From contig NZ_CP114786.1 in the NCBI RefSeq assembly GCF_027359675.1, positions 3,384,501-3,448,500 of the forward strand: a DNA stretch of 64,000 nucleotides, given 5' to 3'. A program made the position numbers and the translations under genes. Under the pieces are notes generated by a model, which was not told where the DNA came from, searched no databases, and saw only the letters and a program-made list of their open reading frames with translations. The stretch comes from Roseibium sp. Sym1 (GTDB lineage: Bacteria; Pseudomonadota; Alphaproteobacteria; Rhizobiales; Stappiaceae). Below are positions 45,091 to 54,874 of this stretch, in pieces. Every line of letters begins with the position of its first letter. Within the stretch, counting starts at the first letter, position 1.

Positions 45091-46035
45091 TCAGCGTTGG
45101 CCGCGGAAATAGGGTACCAGAAGCGCGCGCGGATAGTCGGCCTTGCGGGCCACCACAATGAGCGCGGCGATGGACAGAAGATAGGGCATCATCAGGAACA
45201 CCTGGCCCGGGATGAAACTGCCGACCTCGGTCTGCAGACGGACCTGGAAGGCGTCGAAGGCGCCGAACAGGAGCGCGCCGATCAGGGCCTTGCCGGGCCG
45301 CCAGGAGGCGAACACGGTCAGCGCGATGCAGATCCAGCCGCGGCCGTTGACCATGCCGAAGAAGAAGGCGTCAAACGCGGACATGGTCAGGAAGGCGCCG
45401 CCAAGCGCCATGATCGCCGATCCCGCGACAACCGTGCCCATGCGGATGGCATAGACGGACAGGCCCTGGGATTCGACGGCCGCCGGATTGTCGCCGACCG
45501 CCTGGATCGCCAGGCCGAGCGGTGTGCGGTAGAGCACGTAGGCGGTTGCGATCACCAGGGCCAGGGCCAGGAATGTCAGCGCCGTTTGCTGGAACAGGGC
45601 CGGGCCGATGAACGGCAGGTCGCTGAGGACCGGGATGTCCAGCGGCTGGAACGCCTCGATGCGCGGCGGCGAGGAAACGTCCGGCAGGGCGGTCCGGTAG
45701 ATGAAATAACTGAGCGACGTGGCAAAGAGGGTCACGCCGATGCCCGACACGTGCTGGGAGAGGCCGAGCGGCACGGTCAGGACCGCGTGGATCAGCCCGA
45801 AAAAGGCGCCCGCCATGGCCGCGACCAGAACGCCGCCCCAGAGACCCGCGCCGAGCCAGACGGCCATCCAGCCCGCCATGGCGCCAGCGGTGAAGATGCC
45901 CTCGATGCCGAGGTTCAGAACCCCGGCGCGTTCGCAGACGAGGGCGCCGATGACGCCGAAGATCAGTGGAGTGGCGATCCTGAGCGCGGCCGCCCAGAAA
46001 TTCGCCGAGACGAGGATGTCGAGGATCTCGGTCAT
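45091..46035 (-). CDS. ABC importer permease, nucleoside/base type (NupQ-like)
   Basis: A 314-residue BPD_transp_2-type permease with about nine helices. GVIGALVCERAGVLNLGIEGIFTAGA near the start is the hallmark of the nucleoside/BMP-linked permeases, followed by FGMVNGRGWICIALTVFASWRPG in the late coupling region. The start overlaps the upstream permease stop by four bases. The pair forms the heteromeric channel of the importer. Confidence 0.92.
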   Translation of the reverse strand: MTEILDILVSANFWAAALRIATPLIFGVIGALVCERAGVLNLGIEGIFTAGAMAGWMAVWLGAGLWGGVLVAAMAGAFFGLIHAVLTVPLGLSQHVSGIGVTLFATSLSYFIYRTALPDVSSPPRIEAFQPLDIPVLSDLPFIGPALFQQTALTFLALALVIATAYVLYRTPLGLAIQAVGDNPAAVESQGLSVYAIRMGTVVAGSAIMALGGAFLTMSAFDAFFFGMVNGRGWICIALTVFASWRPGKALIGALLFGAFDAFQVRLQTEVGSFIPGQVFLMMPYLLSIAALIVVARKADYPRALLVPYFRGQR

Positions 46036-47114
46036 TCGGCGGCCTCCTTCGCGGCCGGGCCGCCGACAAGGCGGATCCTGAACCTCAGGAACAGGCCTGA
46101 TACCAGCACGCAGAGCAGCGCCATCGCGACGATGAGGTCGGCGAGATAGTTGGAAACACCGGTGGCGCGGGACATGGAATCGGCACCGACGAAAATACTG
46201 GCAATGAACAGCGCGGCCAGCACGACGCCGACCGGCGAGAGACCGGCCAGCATCGCCACGACGATGCCCGAATAGCCGAAACCGGGCGACAGGTCCGCGG
46301 TGAGGTATCCCTTCAAACCGGCGACTTCGCCGACACCGGCCAGACCGGCAAGCGCGCCGGAGAGCAGGCCGACGCGCACGAAGGTCGCGGTGACCGGGAT
46401 GCCGGCATGGCGCGCGGCGGCGGCGTTTTCGCCGACGGCCCGGATTTCAAATCCCCAGACGGTGCGCTTGAGCAGGAACCAGATCCCGAGCGAAGCGGCG
46501 AGAGCGAGAACGAGACCCCAGTGAATGCGCATCCTTGCCATCAGCTTGGGCAGGGCGGCCTCGTCGAGGATCGGTTCGGATTGCGGCCAGCCCATGCCCA
46601 TCGGGTCCTGCATCGGGCCTTCCAGCATCATCTGCACGAACAGCAGGATGACAAAGTTGAGCAGCAGCGTGGTGACCACCTCGTCGACCCCGAGACGGGT
46701 CTTCAGGAGCGTCGGGCCAAGCATGACCAGGCCGCCGGCCAGGGCCCCTGCCAGCACGACGAGCGGGATGAGCACATAGGAAGGACCGGACACCAGCCCG
46801 GTGCCGACCGCGACGGCGGCAAGCGCCCCCGCATAGAGCTGTCCTTCCGCGCCGATGTTCCAGAGCTTCGCCTTGAAGGCGACCGCGGCGGCGAGCCCGG
46901 TCAGGATCAGGGGTGTGGCCCGGGTCAGCATCTCGGTGAAGGCGAAAACAGAACCGAACGCGCCCTTGGCCATCAGGCCATAGGCGCCGAAGACGGAGAG
47001 GCCCGCGAAGGCCATGGGAATGGCGGCGAGAACGAGCGCGGCGACAGCGGCCGCGACCGACACGGCCAGCATGCGCGAAACGGGGACGGGGCCTCTCGGC
47101 TCGAAGCGGATCAT
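46032..47114 (-). CDS. ABC importer permease, nucleoside/base type (NupP-like)
   Basis: A 360-residue permease with around ten helices. AFKAKLWNIGAEGQLYAGALAA is the typical motif, followed by SPGFGYSGIVVAMLAGLSPVG near the end. ATGA overlaps join it to the ATPase upstream and the second permease downstream, so all three are co-translated. With the BMP protein it should import nucleosides or free bases. Confidence 0.92.
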   Translation of the reverse strand: MIRFEPRGPVPVSRMLAVSVAAAVAALVLAAIPMAFAGLSVFGAYGLMAKGAFGSVFAFTEMLTRATPLILTGLAAAVAFKAKLWNIGAEGQLYAGALAAVAVGTGLVSGPSYVLIPLVVLAGALAGGLVMLGPTLLKTRLGVDEVVTTLLLNFVILLFVQMMLEGPMQDPMGMGWPQSEPILDEAALPKLMARMRIHWGLVLALAASLGIWFLLKRTVWGFEIRAVGENAAAARHAGIPVTATFVRVGLLSGALAGLAGVGEVAGLKGYLTADLSPGFGYSGIVVAMLAGLSPVGVVLAALFIASIFVGADSMSRATGVSNYLADLIVAMALLCVLVSGLFLRFRIRLVGGPAAKEAAE

Positions 47115-48658
47115 GCGGCTTCCTCCCCGCCGTGCCCGGCCATTCGAAGGCCCAGCGTGCCGCGGTCGAGGGCTTCGGTTGCCTCGGCGGCCGAGAGATG
47201 GCCGCGATGGATCACGGCGATGCGGTCGGACAGGCGCATGAGTTCGTCCAGGTCTTCCGAAATGAGGATAACGCCGGCGCCGCGATCGCGCGCGGCGAGC
47301 AGGCGCTGGTGCACGTCGAAGGTGGCGCCGACATCGAGCCCGCGCGAGGGCTGGGCCGCGAGCACGACCTTCGGTTCGGATTCGAGGGTGCGCGCCAGCA
47401 CGATCTTCTGGATGTTGCCCCCCGACAGCAGACGCGCCGGGCTGTCCTCGCTCTGGCAGCGGATGTCATAGGCCTTGATCAGCTGCCTTGCCCGTTCGCG
47501 CATGGCGGCAAACCTGAGCAGGCCGAAACGCTGGTTTTCCGGTTTTCGGATGGTCTCGATGGCGAGGTTCTCGGTAACGTTCATCGCGCCGACGATGCCG
47601 TCGTGATGGCGGTCCTCGGGAATGCGGGCAAGGCCGCTGTCGATCATTGTCCGCGCACCGGCATGGCTGAGCGGCGTGGTCTCAAGGGTCGCCGTGCCGG
47701 ATGTCAGTGTTTCAAGGCCCGAAATGACGCGGGCGAGGGTGGTCTGGCCGTTGCCGGATACACCGGCAATGCCGAGAATTTCGCCGGACTTGAGATCGAG
47801 ATCGACACCGTGCAGCGCGTCACGGCCGTGTCCGGCGCTGACGCGCTTCAGAACGAACAGGGAAGCGCCGGGCGCGCCGGGCGTGCGCACGGTCTCGACG
47901 ATCTCGTGGCCGACCATCAGTTCGGCGAGCCTGCGCTGGTCGCACTCCGCGGTGGCAAGATCCGCGACCTTGCGGCCGCCGCGCAGCACCGCAACCCGGT
48001 GGGAGGAGGCGACCACCTCGGCCAGCTTGTGCGAGATGAAGATGATGCCGAGGCCGTCTTCGGCGAGTTTCTTCAAGGTCGCGAACAGGGTTTCGCTTTC
48101 CTGGGGCGTCAGCACGGCGGTCGGCTCATCCAGGACAAGCACACGGGCGTCGCGGTAAAGCGCCTTCAGGATTTCGACCCGCTGCTTCTCGCCGACGGAG
48201 AGTTGGGAAATACGGGTGTCCAGCGACACGGTCAGGCCCGAGCGGGCCATCAGCTCTTCCAGCTTTTTCCTCGCCGGTGCACGGGAGGAGGCGAGCGCTG
48301 CCAGGCTCTCGGTTCCAAGCAGGATGTTGTCGAGCGCGCTGAGGTTTTCGGCAAGCGTGAAATGCTGGTGGACCATGCCGATGCCGGTCTCCAGCGCGGC
48401 ATGCGGGGATCCGGGCTCAAGCTCGACCAGCCTGCCGCCGCCGTCATTGACAAGGACGCGTCCCTCGTCGGCAACGTAGTGGCCGAACAGGATGTTCATC
48501 AGGGTGGTCTTGCCGGCGCCGTTTTCCCCCAGCAGGGCCAGGATCTCGCCCCGGCTGAGGTCGAGGGAAACGTCGCCATTGGCGGTCAGGGCACCGAACC
48601 GCTTGGTGATGCCGTCCAGCCGGAGAACGATGCCGTCCTCCTCAACGGGTTCCGTCAT
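47111..48658 (-). CDS. ABC importer ATPase with two nucleotide-binding domains (NupO/YufO-like)
   Basis: A 515-residue tandem ATPase. The first half has LLGENGAGKTTLMNILFG, QLSVGEKQRVEILKAL and VLVLDEPTAVLTPQE. The second half has the modified GVSGNGQTTLARVISG P-loop and the LLSGGNIQKIVLARTL signature, the pattern of sugar/nucleoside importers where only one site is fully active. The start at 48656-48658 is used; an upstream extension overlaps the hairpin. The permease gene overlaps by four bases. Confidence 0.94.
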   Translation of the reverse strand: MTEPVEEDGIVLRLDGITKRFGALTANGDVSLDLSRGEILALLGENGAGKTTLMNILFGHYVADEGRVLVNDGGGRLVELEPGSPHAALETGIGMVHQHFTLAENLSALDNILLGTESLAALASSRAPARKKLEELMARSGLTVSLDTRISQLSVGEKQRVEILKALYRDARVLVLDEPTAVLTPQESETLFATLKKLAEDGLGIIFISHKLAEVVASSHRVAVLRGGRKVADLATAECDQRRLAELMVGHEIVETVRTPGAPGASLFVLKRVSAGHGRDALHGVDLDLKSGEILGIAGVSGNGQTTLARVISGLETLTSGTATLETTPLSHAGARTMIDSGLARIPEDRHHDGIVGAMNVTENLAIETIRKPENQRFGLLRFAAMRERARQLIKAYDIRCQSEDSPARLLSGGNIQKIVLARTLESEPKVVLAAQPSRGLDVGATFDVHQRLLAARDRGAGVILISEDLDELMRLSDRIAVIHRGHLSAAEATEALDRGTLGLRMAGHGGEEAA

Positions 48659-48714
48659 GCGGAGCTCCGGAAATCGGGTTCTTGGGACCACGCCTGTCGC
48701 GCGGCAGGGAAGGA

Positions 48715-48747
48715 CCGGCGGCCGGAAATCAGTTTCCCGGCCGCCGG
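48715..48747 (-). other. Intercistronic hairpin after the substrate-binding protein gene
   Basis: An 11-bp stem CCGGCGGCCGG / CCGGCCGCCGG lies between the BMP-protein stop and the ATPase start. Hairpins at this place commonly give more binding protein than transporter by protecting the upstream message. No T-run follows on the minus strand. Confidence 0.7.
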
Positions 48748-48756
48748 CAGACACCA

Positions 48757-49764
48757 TCACATGGTGGATTTCGGTTCGCTGTCATTGACGTTGACGCGGA
48801 ACAGGCCATCGAGGATTTCCTGTTCCTTTTCCTTGGTCGCCGCGACCGCGTCGGCCGGTGCCAGGCTTTCGTCGACGATGAAGCTGCCGCCGCCATAGGA
48901 CATGAAGCTGTAGGGGCCGTAATCGGCCGGCTCGAAGCTGCCGTCGACAACAGCGGCAACCGCCTTGTCGATGGTCGGTTCCATATGCCACAGGGCAGAA
49001 GACAGGATCGTGCCCGGGTAGTCGCCGGCAGTGTCGATAACGTTGCCGATGGCAAGGATACCCTTTTCCTTGGCCGCATCAGAGACGCCGAAACGTTCCG
49101 CGTAGAGAATGTCGGCGCCCTTGTCGATCATCGCGAAGGCGGATTCCTTGGCCTTGGGCGGGTCGTACCAGGAGTTGATGAAGGTCACGAGGAACTTCAC
49201 GTCCGGATTCACGGACAGGGCGCCGTCCATGAAGGCGTTCATGAGGCGGTTGACTTCCGGAATGGCGTAGCCGCCGACCATGCCGATCACGTTGGACTTG
49301 GTGGTGGCGCCGGCGATCATGCCCGAGAGATAGCTCGGCTCATGGATCCAGTTGTCGAAGACGGCGAAATTCGGCTTGGCCGGGCCGAAGGAGGAGCCCA
49401 TCAGGAAGGCTGTTTCCGGATATTCGGCGGCCACCTTGCGGGCCGCACGCTCCACGGCGAAGGCTTCGCCGACCACGAGATCCATGCCCTGTTCGGCATA
49501 TTCGCGCATGACGCGCTCATAGTCGGTATTGGCGACGTTTTCGGAGAAGGTATAGGTGATTTCGCCGCGCTCCTGGGCGGCTTTCAGTGCCTTGTCGATG
49601 CGGCTGACCCACTGCTGTTCAACCGGGACGGTGTAGATCGCGGCAACCTTGATCGGGTCGGCGGCCTCTGCGGACACATGGCCGAGACCGGCGGTGACTG
49701 TGACGGCCAGGGCGGCCGAGAGCAGGGTCCTGCGGACCCTGGAAAACGGTTTTGAGCTGAGCAT
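48757..49764 (-). CDS. BMP/PnrA-family periplasmic nucleoside-binding protein
   Basis: A 335-residue substrate-binding protein with a signal peptide ending SAEAA (about 34). It has the BMP family core (IKVAAIYTVPVEQQWVSRI; GMIAGATTKSNVIGMVGG; FINSWYDPPKAKESAFAMID). BMP proteins bind nucleosides or purines. It is the first gene of the importer operon ending in cytosine deaminase. GAGGGATTTCAG precedes the ATG. Confidence 0.93.
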   Translation of the reverse strand: MLSSKPFSRVRRTLLSAALAVTVTAGLGHVSAEAADPIKVAAIYTVPVEQQWVSRIDKALKAAQERGEITYTFSENVANTDYERVMREYAEQGMDLVVGEAFAVERAARKVAAEYPETAFLMGSSFGPAKPNFAVFDNWIHEPSYLSGMIAGATTKSNVIGMVGGYAIPEVNRLMNAFMDGALSVNPDVKFLVTFINSWYDPPKAKESAFAMIDKGADILYAERFGVSDAAKEKGILAIGNVIDTAGDYPGTILSSALWHMEPTIDKAVAAVVDGSFEPADYGPYSFMSYGGGSFIVDESLAPADAVAATKEKEQEILDGLFRVNVNDSEPKSTM

Positions 49765-49965
49765 CTGAAATCCCTCGGAAGTATTTTGCGGAAAAATTTG
49801 AACACAAAATATGCGTGCCCACAAGCTGGGCAGGGTGGTGAAAGGCTGATTTTTTGATCAAATGGGAAAATTTTTGGGTGGCAGGTTACGTGACTGGACG
49901 CCCTTCTCGCGTTTCGCGGTTCAAAGGCCGCAACACCTCCACAGGGTCATCTCCGCGCAAAACAA

Positions 49966-49992
49966 AAAAGCGCCGGACGGGCCGGCGCTTTT
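49966..49992 (-). terminator. Rho-independent terminator of prs
   Basis: On the minus strand the stem AAAAGCGCCGG / CCGGCGCTTTT (11 bp) with loop CCCGT is followed by TTGTTTTG. It ends 20-45 bp beyond the prs stop. Confidence 0.88.
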
Positions 49993-50012
49993 GAAATGCT
50001 CTAGCGTCAATC

Positions 50013-50945
50013 TCAGTTGAAGAGGCTCGAGACCGATTTTTCCAGGGCCGTGCGGTTGATCGCTTCGCCGATCAGCGGGGCGATCGAGATGGCCCGGATG
50101 TTGGCGGCGGCGGTGATGGCGGCGGTCGGCTCGATGGAGTTGGTGATCACCAGTTCCTTGAGCTTGGACGAGGTGACGCGGGCAACGGCACCGCCGGACA
50201 GGACGCCATGGGTGATATAGGCGGTCACCGACTTGGCGCCCTTGGACAGAAGGGCCTCGGCGGCATTGCACAGGGTGCCGCCGCTGTCGACGATGTCATC
50301 GACGAGGATGCAATCATAGCCGTTCACATCGCCGATGATGTTCATGACTTCCGACTCTCCAGGCTTGTCGCGGCGCTTGTCGACGATGGAAAGCGGTGCC
50401 TCGATGCGCTTGGCGAGCGCGCGGGCCCGGACCACGCCGCCGACATCGGGCGACACGACCATGACGTTGTCGGTGGCGTAACGCTCCTTGACGTCGCGGG
50501 TCATGACCGGCGCGGCGAACAGGTTGTCCGTCGGAATGTCGAAGAAGCCCTGGATCTGTCCTGCGTGCAGGTCCATCGTCAGGACGCGGTCCGCACCGGC
50601 CTCGGTGATCAGGTTGGAGACCAGCTTGGCCGAGATCGGTGTCCGGCCGGAAGCCCGGCGGTCCTGGCGGGCATAGCCGAAATAGGGGATCACGGCGGTG
50701 ATGCGGCGGGCCGACGACCGGCGGAGCGCATCGATGATGATGAGCAGCTCCATCAGGTGGTCATTGGCGGGGTAGCTGGTCGATTGCACGACGAAGACGT
50801 CTTCACCGCGCACGTTTTCCTGGATTTCTACGAAGATTTCCTGGTCGGCAAACCGCCGGACCTGGCATTTGGCCAGAGGGGCATCCAGATATTTGGATAT
50901 TTCCTCAGCCAGGGCTCGGTTGGAATTGCCCGCGACGATCTTCAT
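50013..50945 (-). CDS. prs: Ribose-phosphate pyrophosphokinase (PRPP synthase)
   Basis: Makes PRPP from ribose-5-phosphate and ATP. The 310-residue enzyme has the class I landmarks [52 protein letters not shown] and the PRPP loop [18 protein letters not shown]. The long upstream frame is non-coding, and the ATG at 50943-50945 gives the standard length. It supplies PRPP for apt and nucleotide salvage elsewhere. Confidence 0.97.
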   Translation of the reverse strand: MKIVAGNSNRALAEEISKYLDAPLAKCQVRRFADQEIFVEIQENVRGEDVFVVQSTSYPANDHLMELLIIIDALRRSSARRITAVIPYFGYARQDRRASGRTPISAKLVSNLITEAGADRVLTMDLHAGQIQGFFDIPTDNLFAAPVMTRDVKERYATDNVMVVSPDVGGVVRARALAKRIEAPLSIVDKRRDKPGESEVMNIIGDVNGYDCILVDDIVDSGGTLCNAAEALLSKGAKSVTAYITHGVLSGGAVARVTSSKLKELVITNSIEPTAAITAAANIRAISIAPLIGEAINRTALEKSVSSLFN

Positions 50946-51187
50946 GAGCCGCAAGTCCTTCTGGTGCGACACCGGGCTTGCAGCTGGCGGCGAACCAAAG
51001 CAAACACGCGGAAAGGGCCTATGTCGTAAGTCAAGTGCCGGACGCCGTGAGCCCCTGACGGGATCCCTCGGCAGGCGGCGGCGTTGTAACAACCAAGCAA
51101 CGGAACGACAACAGCCGTTCTGGACAAACCGCCGCTTTTTTCAATTTTTTATGACGCTTTGCCGTAATTCCCTGGCCAGGCAGTTCA

Positions 51188-51709
51188 TTATCGGTTGAGC
51201 CAGGCCTTGATTTCCACCATCGAGCGATTGGCGATCCGAGACAGGGTGCCGGATCCGACCGCCTGCCAGGGGTCGCCGGATGCGCCGCCCGTGTCTTCGG
51301 TACCGGAGATTCGCTTCAGGCGACGGCCGCTGCCATCCACGATGTCGAAGACGTAGAACACGGTGCCGTTGGACGGTTGGCCGGTGGCCGACAGGTAGCC
51401 GTTGACGCGGTAGGTGGCGGCCGCGCCGACCCGGCGGACCAGCGTGATGCCCTGCTTGCGGGCTTCCGCGCCAATGAACTCGGACAGTTCGTCGGCAATG
51501 TTGCCCGGAGCTCCGGTAAAGGGTTCGAAGGCCAGCGTAACGCCGGCTTCCGGGTCCACCTGCCCGGAAATGGAGGGAGCCGTCACCGTCGTTGCGATCG
51601 GTCCGGGAGGCTGCGGGGCGGCCTGGCAGGCGACGAGACCCGCCGTTGCCAGGACAATTGCCAGAAGGCGTAGGGAAAGGGACGATTTCGGTCTGGACGG
51701 ATTTCGCAT
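51188..51709 (-). CDS. Small lipoprotein of unknown function
   Basis: A 173-residue lipoprotein. A basic N-terminus and hydrophobic stretch end in the lipobox LVAC (Cys about 28). The mature part is a single small domain with LAFEPFTGAPGNIADELSEFI, YRVNGYLSAT and VFYVFDIVDGSGRRLKRISG. I cannot assign a family. It lies between the M24 gene and prs on the same strand, with gaps of 92 and 242 bp, and may be transcribed alone. Confidence 0.8.
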   Translation of the reverse strand: MRNPSRPKSSLSLRLLAIVLATAGLVACQAAPQPPGPIATTVTAPSISGQVDPEAGVTLAFEPFTGAPGNIADELSEFIGAEARKQGITLVRRVGAAATYRVNGYLSATGQPSNGTVFYVFDIVDGSGRRLKRISGTEDTGGASGDPWQAVGSGTLSRIANRSMVEIKAWLNR

Positions 51710-51801
51710 GCGCAGGCCTGGCTCTCGTGGTCAGTTTCAAGTTGGCTGCAGCCGCCGAAAAAAGAGACTCAAACAAGCCGGGCCGCAATGTTGCAAATGG
51801 T

Positions 51802-52959
51802 TTAGCCTGACTTGACCGGCAGGTCGAGAGGCAGCGTGGATAAGCTTTCCGGGGCGCCGGTGGTGGTCAGGTAGGTCTGGCCGAGCGTCATGGCGGTTCC
51901 GGAGATCGAGTCCATCAGGATCATGTGCATGAAGATGACCATGCTCGGTTTCACTTCGGCCGGGTTTGCCTTGTAGGCCATCGGCATGTCCATCCAGCTC
52001 GGCGTGAACCTTGCGCCGAGGGAATAGCCGCAGGCGTTCAGCCGGTGAGGCATCATGCCGTGGTGGTCCATGCGCTCCGCGTGGGCGTCGAACACGTCTC
52101 CGAAGGTCCGCCCCGGCACGAGCTGGGTTTCCACGGCGGCGAGCGCTTCGCGGGCGGCCGTGTACATCTCGTGATGGCGGTCGGTCGGTGTGCCGATGAC
52201 GACGGTGCGCATCAGGGCGGCGTGGTAGTGCCGGTAGCACCCCGCCCATTCCAGGGTGATCTGGTCCTGGTCCGATAGATTGCGGCGCCCGGCCTTGTAC
52301 CGGCACAAGAGCGCGTCCCTGCCGGACCCGATGATGAACTCGTTGCCGGGATAGTCGCCGCCGCCTTCGAAAATCGTTCCCTGCATGGCGGCCAGGATAC
52401 GGCCCTCGTCGGCACCGGGGCGGATTTCGTCGAGGGCGGCGTAATAGGCCTTGTCGCCCAGTTCGGCCGCCTTGCGCACATAGGCGATTTCCTCGTCGCT
52501 CTTGACGGTGCGCAGCTCGGGAACAAGCGGCGAGGCGTCGCTGATGTCGGCGAAACTGGACAGCTCGCCGTTGATCTGGAGAGCGATCTTGCCGGTCATG
52601 CCGTGGGTGTCGTACTCGATCCCCAGCCGGCTGCCGAGCAGGTCCATGTCGAACAGCAATTCCTTGAGCTGGCCCACGGGGCTGGCGGAGCCGCGGTCGA
52701 TCCAGATCCGGATGTCCTCGATGTTGGAGGTGTGCTTGGCCTGCCGCTCGTCCGCCGAGCGGGTCAGGAGCACCTTGCGGCCGTCGCTGGTGACCACGAG
52801 GCACTGGAAGAAGCAGAAGCCGAAGGTGTCGTAGCCGGTCAGCCAGTACATGCTTTCCTGTGCAAAGAGCAGCATGGCGTCGAGCTTTTCGGTCTCCATG
52901 ACCGCCTTGAGCCTGTCGAAACGGCTGGCGAATTCTGCCTCTGAAAAGTGAAGAGCCAT
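51802..52959 (-). CDS. M24-fold (creatinase/DoeA-like) protein lacking canonical metal ligands
   Basis: A 385-residue two-domain pita-bread protein (creatinase_N about 10-140, M24 domain about 155-385). The metal-binding pattern is altered: where M24 peptidases have D..D in DxGAxxxGYxxDxTRT, this has ITLEWAGCYRHYHAALMRT with Glu237 and Ala248; the late E-x-P-G is MHMILMD and the last Glu region reads LGQTYLTT. This resembles metal-free creatinase/ectoine-hydrolase types. It starts nine bases after pgeF, so it is in that operon. The substrate is unknown. Confidence 0.85.
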   Translation of the reverse strand: MALHFSEAEFASRFDRLKAVMETEKLDAMLLFAQESMYWLTGYDTFGFCFFQCLVVTSDGRKVLLTRSADERQAKHTSNIEDIRIWIDRGSASPVGQLKELLFDMDLLGSRLGIEYDTHGMTGKIALQINGELSSFADISDASPLVPELRTVKSDEEIAYVRKAAELGDKAYYAALDEIRPGADEGRILAAMQGTIFEGGGDYPGNEFIIGSGRDALLCRYKAGRRNLSDQDQITLEWAGCYRHYHAALMRTVVIGTPTDRHHEMYTAAREALAAVETQLVPGRTFGDVFDAHAERMDHHGMMPHRLNACGYSLGARFTPSWMDMPMAYKANPAEVKPSMVIFMHMILMDSISGTAMTLGQTYLTTTGAPESLSTLPLDLPVKSG

Positions 52960-52968
52960 GGCGGGGTC

Positions 52969-53733
52969 CTATGTGAGAGCGATTGCGCTGATCTGGCGGC
53001 CGTAATCCGGTTCCCGGCGATGGGTGGTGCGGCGGTAGGAATAGAAGCGCTCTTCGTCTGCATAGGTGCACAGGCCGAGGTCGGCGACGGTCTGCAGTCC
53101 GAGCGCTTCGAGCCGCGCCGTGATGAAGGCGGGAAGATCGAACATGAAATGGCCCGGTGTTTCGGAGGGAATGAAAAATCGCTCGTTTCCGGTGTCCTCC
53201 TCCATGAACCGCTGCTGGAATTCCGGACCGACCTCATAGGCCTTTTGCGAGATCGTCGGGCCGAGAACGGCGATGATCCGGTTTCTCTCGGCACCAAGGG
53301 CTTCCATGGCGGCAACGGTGTTCTGGAGAACGCCGTTGACCGCGCCCTTCCATCCGGAATGGGCCGCGCCGATGACACCGGCGTCCGGGTCGGCAAAAAG
53401 CACGGGCCCGCAATCGGCCGTGGCAACGCCAAGCGCGAGTCCCGGCGTTGCCGAAACAAGCGCGTCCGCCTTCCGGTTCGCTCCGTCTTCGAAAGGCGCG
53501 CTGACCGTTATCACGTCCGCGGAATGTATCTGGTAGGGGGACACCAGCCGGGAGCTTGCAACGCCAAGGCTGTCGGCAACCCGCTTGCGGTTTTCCAGAA
53601 CGCTGTGACGGGTGTCGTCCGAACCGAGGCCGATATTGAGCGAGGCATAGATGCCATCGGAAACGCCGCCCTGACGTGTGAAGAAGCCATGGGCAAGGCT
53701 TTCCAGGTTCAAGACATCGGCTTCTAGTTTCAT
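52969..53733 (-). CDS. pgeF: Peptidoglycan editing factor PgeF (laccase-domain, YfiH)
   Basis: A multicopper-oxidase-like fold hydrolase that removes wrong L-Ser from peptidoglycan precursors; eukaryotic relatives act as purine nucleoside phosphorylases. The 254-residue protein has HGFFTRQGGVSDG, QIHSADV, ATADCGPVLFADP and GAAHSGWKGAVNG, the Cys/His metal site of the family. The start at 53731-53733 gives the usual length. M24 follows immediately downstream. Confidence 0.93.
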   Translation of the reverse strand: MKLEADVLNLESLAHGFFTRQGGVSDGIYASLNIGLGSDDTRHSVLENRKRVADSLGVASSRLVSPYQIHSADVITVSAPFEDGANRKADALVSATPGLALGVATADCGPVLFADPDAGVIGAAHSGWKGAVNGVLQNTVAAMEALGAERNRIIAVLGPTISQKAYEVGPEFQQRFMEEDTGNERFFIPSETPGHFMFDLPAFITARLEALGLQTVADLGLCTYADEERFYSYRRTTHRREPDYGRQISAIALT

Positions 53734-53785
53734 GAAGGCTCCTGCACGGGGATAACTGAAAACGCGGCGACTGATCCTTGGGGGT

Positions 53786-54874
53786 TCAGCGCGCGCTGTC
53801 AAACGGTGGAAACGCTAATCCAGAACTTGTCAGGGCCAGGACCTTGAAGAGATCTCCCATCCGGTCCGGGGCGGCGAGCCGTTCGACGGCGTCGCGGATC
53901 GCTTCCTGTTCGCCGTGGGACTTGCCCGCGCCGAGCGCGCCGGCCCGTTCCAGCAGGCCTGACCGCAGCAGAAAGTCGCCCTGGGTCAACGGGGGAAGGG
54001 CGGTGGCGCCCGCCGACACCGCCGCTGCCGCTAAGGCCTCGAAATTGACATGGGCGGTGAGATCGGCGTCGCCCGGATGCGCCAGCACGGGGTCGAAAGC
54101 GTGCCTGTAAAGCGCCTGCAGCGTGTCGCCGGGCGCGGTCTTCAGGTAGCCGTAGTCGATGATCAGGGCCGCGCCGCCGTGATCCGCGATCCGCCGGCCG
54201 ATGTCTTCGGCAATGGCGTTGGCCGCGGGTTGGGTTTCACAAATCGCTCCCGCAGGTGCAGACGCGATCGAGGCGGGAATCGCGGCCTCCGGCAGGCGGG
54301 CCGTGCCTGCCCCGAAGGTCAGGTGACCTTCCGCCGACAGTCCGATGCATCGTTCCCGCCAGCCTTCCGGCGTGCGCATGAACTGGTGAATCGGCAGCGC
54401 ATCGAAGAACTCGTTGGCGACCAATATCATGGGACCGTCGGGCACGTCTGCGAAACGTTCGCAAAAATGCGGCTTGAGGGGGGATGCCTGCAGCGTCTCG
54501 GTCTGGACCTGTCTCAGGTGCGGGCTGGTTTCGACCAGGTTGAGCCGGGCGGCGTCGACAAAGGCCGGGCGCAGTGCCGCGACGCGCAGGAGATCGGCCA
54601 TCAGCGTGCCGCGCCCGGGACCGAGTTCGACCAGCTCGAACCGTTCCGGTCGGCCGAGCGCTTCCCAGGCCGACAGGCACGCGGCGCCGACCAGTTCGCC
54701 GAACATCTGGCTGACTTCCGGGGCAGTGATGAAATCGCCCTTCTCTCCGAAGGGGTCGCGTGTCGTGTAATAGCCCTCGTCGGGATCGCCCAGGCAGGTG
54801 GCCATGTATTCGGCCACCGTGAGCGGCCCCTGCGCGGCGATGCGCGCCTTGATCCTGTCCTTCAGCCCGGTCAC
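53786..54874 (-). CDS. MidA/NDUFAF7-like SAM-dependent methyltransferase (DUF185)
   Basis: A 362-residue class I methyltransferase of the NDUFAF7/MidA group, an arginine methyltransferase needed for complex I assembly in mitochondria. It has GEKGDFITAPEVSQMFGELVG, the SAM loop ELGPGRGTLMADLLR, and LVANEFFDALPIHQFM. The start overlaps lgt by four bases. The lgt-midA-pgeF order is common in alphaproteobacteria, so the name is well supported though the target here is not. Confidence 0.92.
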   Translation of the reverse strand: MTGLKDRIKARIAAQGPLTVAEYMATCLGDPDEGYYTTRDPFGEKGDFITAPEVSQMFGELVGAACLSAWEALGRPERFELVELGPGRGTLMADLLRVAALRPAFVDAARLNLVETSPHLRQVQTETLQASPLKPHFCERFADVPDGPMILVANEFFDALPIHQFMRTPEGWRERCIGLSAEGHLTFGAGTARLPEAAIPASIASAPAGAICETQPAANAIAEDIGRRIADHGGAALIIDYGYLKTAPGDTLQALYRHAFDPVLAHPGDADLTAHVNFEALAAAAVSAGATALPPLTQGDFLLRSGLLERAGALGAGKSHGEQEAIRDAVERLAAPDRMGDLFKVLALTSSGLAFPPFDSAR

